11,642 nt of DNA from Gp6-AA40 sp050742535 (GTDB lineage: Bacteria > Acidobacteriota > Vicinamibacteria > Vicinamibacterales > UBA2999), in assembly GCA_050742535.1 (NCBI GenBank), contig JBOGIQ010000185.1, forward strand, positions 1-11,642, written 5' to 3'. Both the position numbers and the translations under genes were made by a program. Every line of letters starts with the position of its first letter. Within the stretch, counting starts at the first letter, position 1. Of the stretch, positions 6,683 through 11,642 are shown one piece after another. The notes under the pieces were generated by a model. The model was not told the DNA's origin. It worked only from the letters and a program-made list of their open reading frames with translations, and did not search any database.

Positions 6683-7123
6683 TCAGCTCTTCCGCTTCGC
6701 GCCGCGCGCTTCTGGGATCTGCCCTTCGGCGGGCGGCGTGCGCCGTACGAGGTCGGTCGGCGACGACTTGACGAGCGCGGTGGAGAGCCGCGTCTCCCAG
6801 TCGTCGATGCCGCGCGCAAGCTCCCGCTTGACGTAGTCCATGAACTCGTTGACCTCGCCCTGCATCTGCTCGATCTTGCGGCGCATGTTCAGGATGATCT
6901 CGACGCCGGCGAGATTGACGCCGAGATCGCGCGTCAACGTCAGAATCGTCTCGAGCTGTTCGAGGTCTTCCTCGGAGTACAGCCGGGTATTCCCCTCGGT
7001 TCGCGACGGCTTCAGCAGCCCTTCGCGCTCGTACAGCCGCAGCGTCTGCGGATGAATCTTGTACTTCTGCGACACGGCGCTGATCATGTAGTACGCCTTC
7101 CCGCGTTCAGCACGTTTGGCCAT
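6683..7123 (-). CDS. hspR: MerR-family heat-shock repressor HspR
   Basis: DNA-binding repressor of the dnaK operon. In the known family it binds HAIR sites and uses DnaK as co-repressor. The 146 residues open with a MerR winged helix-turn-helix, YYMISAVSQKYKIHPQTLRLYEREGLL, followed by the wing SRTEGNTRLYSEEDLEQL. The conserved HPQTLRLYEREGL core distinguishes HspR from metal-sensing MerR proteins. A coiled-coil stretch about 75-110 (ILNMRRKIEQMQGEVNEFMDYV) would mediate dimerisation, and there is no cysteine effector site. The tail is charged and probably disordered. The ATG at 7123 shares one base with the dnaJ stop (TGATG), with GAGG upstream inside dnaJ, so translation is coupled. A GTG one codon earlier is also possible. 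The candidate operator is at 10181-10201. Confidence 0.93.
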   Translation of the reverse strand: MAKRAERGKAYYMISAVSQKYKIHPQTLRLYEREGLLKPSRTEGNTRLYSEEDLEQLETILTLTRDLGVNLAGVEIILNMRRKIEQMQGEVNEFMDYVKRELARGIDDWETRLSTALVKSSPTDLVRRTPPAEGQIPEARGAKRKS

Positions 7124-8193
7124 CACTTCCGCCTCATGTCGCTGTTGATCCGGCCGAACTCGCGCAGCAGCTCCTTGGAGCGCTCGTCGAGGAGCTTGGG
7201 CAGCATCAGCCGCACCTCAACCACCAGGTCCCCTCGCCGCCCGTTCAGCCGCGACGGGGCGCCGCGCTCGCGCAGCCGGAACCGCTGTCCCGACTGCGTG
7301 CCCGGAGGCACCCGCAGCCGCGCGGCGCCGTCCGGCGTGTCGATCTCCACCCGCGCTCCGAGCCCGGCTTCGTGGACGGCGATCGGCACCACCGTGTGCA
7401 GGTCGTCGCCGTCGCGCCGGAAGAGCGGGTGCGGGGCTACGTGTACCGTCACGTACAGGTCGCCCGGCGGACCTCCGCGAATGCCGGCGTTCCCTTTTCC
7501 CTGTACTCGAACACGCTCGCCATCCGCCGTGCCGGCGGGAATCTGCGCCGCGACGGCCTCGGCGCGGGTCTCCTGCCCGGCACCACCGCAGCGGTCGCAC
7601 GACCGCGGCCGCTGTTCGCCCGAGCCGCCGCACGCGGTGCAGCTGCGCGTGAACACCATGTGGCCGCGGACGGTCCGGACGGCACCGCTTCCCTGGCACA
7701 ACGGACAGGCGCCACCGCTCATCCGCGTCGCGCCGCTGCCGGCACACACACGGCAGGTGACACGCCGCGTGAGCGTGAACGTCCGCTCCGTCCCCCTGAA
7801 CGCGTCGTCGAACGACACGTGCGTATCCTGATGGAGATCGGCTCCGCGCTCGGGCGCTGGACTCCGGCCGCCGCGCTGGCTCAATACCTCCGCGAACAGG
7901 TCGCCAAACGTGGCCGAATGGTCGACGCCGCGCGCGGAGAAGTCGAACCCTTCGAAGCCGCTCTTCGGCCGATCGTCGCGCGGCTCGACGCCATGGCCCG
8001 AGTCGTAGCGCGATCGGCGCTGCGGGTCCATCAGCGTTTCGTAGGCGTCGAGGATCTGGCGGAACCGCGCCTCGGCAACGCGGTCTCCCGGATTGATGTC
8101 CGGATGAAACCGTCGCGCGAGCCGCCGGTAGGCCCTCTTGATCTCGGCCTCCGTCGCGCCATGCGCCAATCCGAGGACGATATATAAATCCAT
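7123..8193 (-). CDS. dnaJ: co-chaperone DnaJ (Hsp40)
   Basis: Stimulates the DnaK ATPase and delivers unfolded clients. Residue numbers are from the MDLYIVLGL start: J domain 1-65 with HPD at 30-32 (ARRFHPDINPG), a short and weakly Gly/Phe-rich region 67-115, four CxxCxGxG-type zinc motifs (CRVCAGSG 147, CPLCQGSG 163, CTACGGSG 185, CDRCGGAG 199), then the C-terminal peptide-binding domains (GGPPGDLYVTVHVAPHPLFRRDGDDL) and a terminal dimer helix. It is 356 residues against about 375 in E. coli, mostly because the Gly/Phe region is poor. A GTG or ATG at 8238/8235 in frame would add 15 or 14 residues encoded by a palindrome, and is rejected because the J domain begins at 8193. No ribosome site is visible. 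The gene lies 58 bp after dnaK and overlaps hspR by one base. Confidence 0.95.
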   Translation of the reverse strand: MDLYIVLGLAHGATEAEIKRAYRRLARRFHPDINPGDRVAEARFRQILDAYETLMDPQRRSRYDSGHGVEPRDDRPKSGFEGFDFSARGVDHSATFGDLFAEVLSQRGGRSPAPERGADLHQDTHVSFDDAFRGTERTFTLTRRVTCRVCAGSGATRMSGGACPLCQGSGAVRTVRGHMVFTRSCTACGGSGEQRPRSCDRCGGAGQETRAEAVAAQIPAGTADGERVRVQGKGNAGIRGGPPGDLYVTVHVAPHPLFRRDGDDLHTVVPIAVHEAGLGARVEIDTPDGAARLRVPPGTQSGQRFRLRERGAPSRLNGRRGDLVVEVRLMLPKLLDERSKELLREFGRINSDMRRK

Positions 8194-8204
8194 TGGTGAA
8201 TTCG

Positions 8205-8243
8205 GATCTGTGATGAGTGATTGCCAATCACTCATCACAGATC
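8205..8243. repeat. perfect 19-bp inverted repeat between dnaK and dnaJ
   Basis: Arms at 8205-8223 and 8225-8243 are perfectly complementary with a single central base, so the site is an almost continuous palindrome. It is built on TGATGAGTGATTG and lies 9 bp past the dnaK stop and 11 bp before the dnaJ ATG. No T tract follows on either strand, so it is not an intrinsic terminator. In mRNA it would form a stable stem that could protect the dnaK 3' end or limit dnaJ translation. It could also be another dispersed intergenic palindrome. Confidence 0.85.
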
Positions 8244-8251
8244 ACCACTGA

Positions 8252-10165
<1,914 letters not shown>

Positions 10166-10171
10166 GTGGTC

Positions 10172-10200
10172 ATTATCGAATCTGAGTCTCAGGGAGTCAA
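10172..10200 (-). promoter_or_regulatory. dnaK promoter, sigma-70 type, 17-bp spacer
   Basis: On the minus strand TTGACT (10200-10195), a 17-base spacer and GATAAT (10177-10172) each match the -35 and -10 consensus at five of six positions. The dnaK ATG begins seven bases after the -10, where transcription would normally start, so the predicted mRNA has no or almost no 5' leader. Start position not proven. Confidence 0.75.
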
Positions 10201-10201
10201 A
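10181..10201. promoter_or_regulatory. candidate HspR (HAIR) operator overlapping the dnaK -35 and spacer
   Basis: TCTGAGT, seven bases, then AGTCAAA on the plus strand. This matches the HAIR consensus CTTGAGT-N7-ACTCAAG at 10 of 14 positions with exactly the right spacing. It covers the -35 box and most of the spacer of the dnaK promoter, so binding would block RNA polymerase. A further GACTCAG half-site lies at 10217-10223. hspR in the same operon supports the call. No CIRCE element is seen. Confidence 0.65.
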
Positions 10202-10300
10202 GATTCTTCGATCTTCGACTCAGCTATGGGAGGCGCGGAGGTTGACGGAGGGTGCGTGTCCTCCGTCCTCACCCGTTGCCTCGTATACTCGAAACAGACG
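10202..10300. promoter_or_regulatory. divergent regulatory region between dnaK and the penicillin-binding protein gene
   Basis: This stretch has no credible gene. It contains a TATACT hexamer (10284-10289) that could be a -10 box for the plus-strand gene starting at 10301; the matching -35 position (10261-10266, CTCCGT) is poor. If that -10 is used, the leader would be only about five bases, and no ribosome site is seen before the ATG. Confidence 0.4.
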
Positions 10301-11642
10301 ATGACGACCGCTGACGACACGCCGCGACCGAAAGGCACTCGCCTGGTGCTGAAGGTCGGCTTGCAGGCGTTTCTCGTCCTCCTCTTCCTCATCGCCGCGA
10401 CGCTCGGCACGCTGAGCGGTGTGCTCTTCGCCTACGCCGGCGACCTGCCGGAGATCAGCGCGCTCGACGACTACCGTCCGCACACCATCACCCGGATCGT
10501 GGCGCGCGACGGCCAGGAGATCGGCGAGTTCGCCACCGAACGGCGGGTCGTCATCGGCTACGACGACATGGCGCCCGTGCTCCGGCAGGCCATCATCGCG
10601 ACCGAGGACGGCGGCTTCGAGCGGCACTTCGGCATCAGCGTGTCGCGAATGATCATCACGGCGATCCGCGACGTCGTGAAAGGCGAGCGCTACGGCGCCA
10701 GCACGATCACGCAGCAGCTCTCGCGCACGCTCTTTCTCACGGACTACATGAAGGACGGCGTGTTTGCCCGGTCGGGGCTGACCGGGCTCGAGCGCAAGGC
10801 GAAAGAGATCCTCGTCGCCATCCAGATCGAGAAGCGCTATACGAAGCGGGAGATCCTGACGATGTACGCCAACCAGATCAATCTGGGTCCCGGGCTGTAC
10901 GGCGTCGAGGCGGCGGCGCGCGCCTATTTCGACAAGTCCGCGAAAGAGGTCACCCTCGAGGAAGCGGCGGCGATTGCCGCCATCATTCAGACGCCGGCAC
11001 GGCTGACGCCGTTCGTCAATCCGGACCGCACGCTCGCCAGGCGCAACACCACGGTGCTGCCGCGCATGGTCGAGAACGGCTTCATTACCGACGAACGCGC
11101 GCGGGAAGCGGCCCGGACCCCTCTCGTCGTCGTCGGCCAGCCGTCGGCGGATCGGTCGATCGCGCCCTACTTCGTCGAGGAGATTCGCAAGAAGCTCGAG
11201 GAGACATACGGCGCCGACTCGCTCTACCAGGCCGGACTGCGGGTACAGACGACGCTCGACGCGGAGCTGCAGGAAGCGGCGAACGCCGCCGTCGACCGCG
11301 GCCTGCGCCGCATCGACAAGCGCCGCGGCGGATTCCGGAAGCCGGCCCGCAACGTGATCGCCGAAGGGCACAGCGTCGAGCAGTTCGCGCTCGATCGCTG
11401 GGACCAGTCGATCCTGGCCGGCGACATCGTTCCCGCGGTGGTGACGTTCGTCGGCGAGAGCAGCGCCCGGGTACGCATTGGCGCGGACGAAGTCGAGCTT
11501 GCACGGCCGGCGTTTGCATGGACGCGCAAAACGTCCCCGGCCGCCTTGTTCAAGGTTGGCGACCTGATCGACGTCGAAGTCCGCAGCCTGCAGGGAACCA
11601 GGCCCACCGAGCTGATGCTCGAGCAGCCACCGGCGATCGAAG
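10301..11642 (+). CDS. class A penicillin-binding protein, PBP1a type (3' end beyond window)
   Basis: Bifunctional peptidoglycan synthase anchored in the inner membrane and facing the periplasm. Of 447 visible residues, 15-46 form one transmembrane helix after a short charged cytoplasmic tail. The glycosyltransferase 51 domain (about 65-245) has TEDGGFERHFG with catalytic E102, YGASTITQQLSRTLF (131-145), the second glutamate E164 in GLERKAKEI, and KREILTMYANQINLGPGLYGVEAAARAYF. The start of the transpeptidase region includes VQTTLDAELQEAA (315-327), then a beta-rich insertion of about 370-440 (DIVPAVVTFVG, VGDLIDVEV) like the OB/ODD domain of PBP1a. The SxxK, SxN and KTG motifs lie beyond the edge. 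The ATG at 10301 has no clear Shine-Dalgarno. It is transcribed divergently from dnaK. Confidence 0.93.
   Translation, partial: MTTADDTPRPKGTRLVLKVGLQAFLVLLFLIAATLGTLSGVLFAYAGDLPEISALDDYRPHTITRIVARDGQEIGEFATERRVVIGYDDMAPVLRQAIIATEDGGFERHFGISVSRMIITAIRDVVKGERYGASTITQQLSRTLFLTDYMKDGVFARSGLTGLERKAKEILVAIQIEKRYTKREILTMYANQINLGPGLYGVEAAARAYFDKSAKEVTLEEAAAIAAIIQTPARLTPFVNPDRTLARRNTTVLPRMVENGFITDERAREAARTPLVVVGQPSADRSIAPYFVEEIRKKLEETYGADSLYQAGLRVQTTLDAELQEAANAAVDRGLRRIDKRRGGFRKPARNVIAEGHSVEQFALDRWDQSILAGDIVPAVVTFVGESSARVRIGADEVELARPAFAWTRKTSPAALFKVGDLIDVEVRSLQGTRPTELMLEQPPAIE

Noticed and set aside
5612..7831. Long plus-strand open frame of 739 codons
   Set aside because: It runs antisense through the helicase loader, hspR and dnaJ, all with clear family motifs, and crosses both heptamer repeats. 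Its translation is Arg/Pro/Ala-rich with no recognisable domain, as expected of a GC-rich shadow frame.
8205..8243. Rho-independent terminator after dnaK
   Set aside because: The stem is perfect but is not GC-rich and is not followed by a T run on either strand.
10166..10300. CIRCE (HrcA) operator for dnaK
   Set aside because: No TTAGCACTC/GAGTGCTAA pair is present; the palindromic signal fits HAIR instead, and hspR is in the operon.
10220..11371. Minus-strand open frame of 383 codons opposite the penicillin-binding protein gene
   Set aside because: The plus strand has complete glycosyltransferase 51 motifs over the same bases; the minus frame shows only low-complexity charged sequence.

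Overview
The window looks like a chromosomal segment of a GC-rich Gram-negative bacterium, most likely an acidobacterium of the Vicinamibacteria type. This is inferred from high GC, an HspR-type dnaK cluster, an outer-membrane barrel protein, and several AT-rich or GC-rich palindromic repeats between (and once inside) genes, including one that encodes a VASAFRRK peptide I associate with that lineage. No marker gene proves the taxonomy. All genes are on the minus strand except a small barrel protein (2586-3095) and a penicillin-binding protein (from 10301). I see no tRNA, rRNA, CRISPR array, transposase or phage gene.

Region 1 (1-2604, minus) is a short-chain acyl-CoA metabolism operon in transcription order: acyl-CoA dehydrogenase, MeaB GTPase (methylmalonyl-CoA mutase chaperone) and methylmalonyl-CoA epimerase, which runs off the left edge. 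It fits odd-chain fatty acid or branched-chain amino acid breakdown through propionyl-CoA to succinyl-CoA. The dehydrogenase start overlaps, head to head, the start of the barrel protein.

Region 2 (2586-4444) holds cell-envelope genes: the small barrel protein, then two minus-strand exported proteins (3103-3762 and 3938-4444) that are diverged copies of one domain. Between the copies lie a nonamer repeat field and a clear intrinsic terminator.

Region 3 (4476-10165, minus) is a heat-shock-led cluster in the order dnaK, dnaJ, hspR, DnaC-like helicase loader, hemW. dnaJ and hspR overlap by one base. Three of the four junctions carry a palindrome: a perfect 19-bp inverted repeat between dnaK and dnaJ, and two related AT-rich heptamer-built inverted repeats on either side of the helicase loader. 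dnaK has a near-consensus sigma-70-type promoter overlapped by a degenerate HspR (HAIR) operator. The -10 box lies so close to the ATG that the mRNA is predicted to be leaderless. grpE is absent from the cluster.

Region 4 (10166-11642) is a 135-bp divergent regulatory region followed by a class A penicillin-binding protein (PBP1a type), cut by the right edge before its transpeptidase active site.

How they work together: DnaK/DnaJ are the chaperones, and HspR probably represses its own operon, using DnaK as co-repressor as in the known family circuit. The helicase loader and HemW may ride on the same transcript. No wholly new system is evident. The most unusual material is the repeat architecture, the predicted leaderless dnaK transcript and the tandem exported paralogues.
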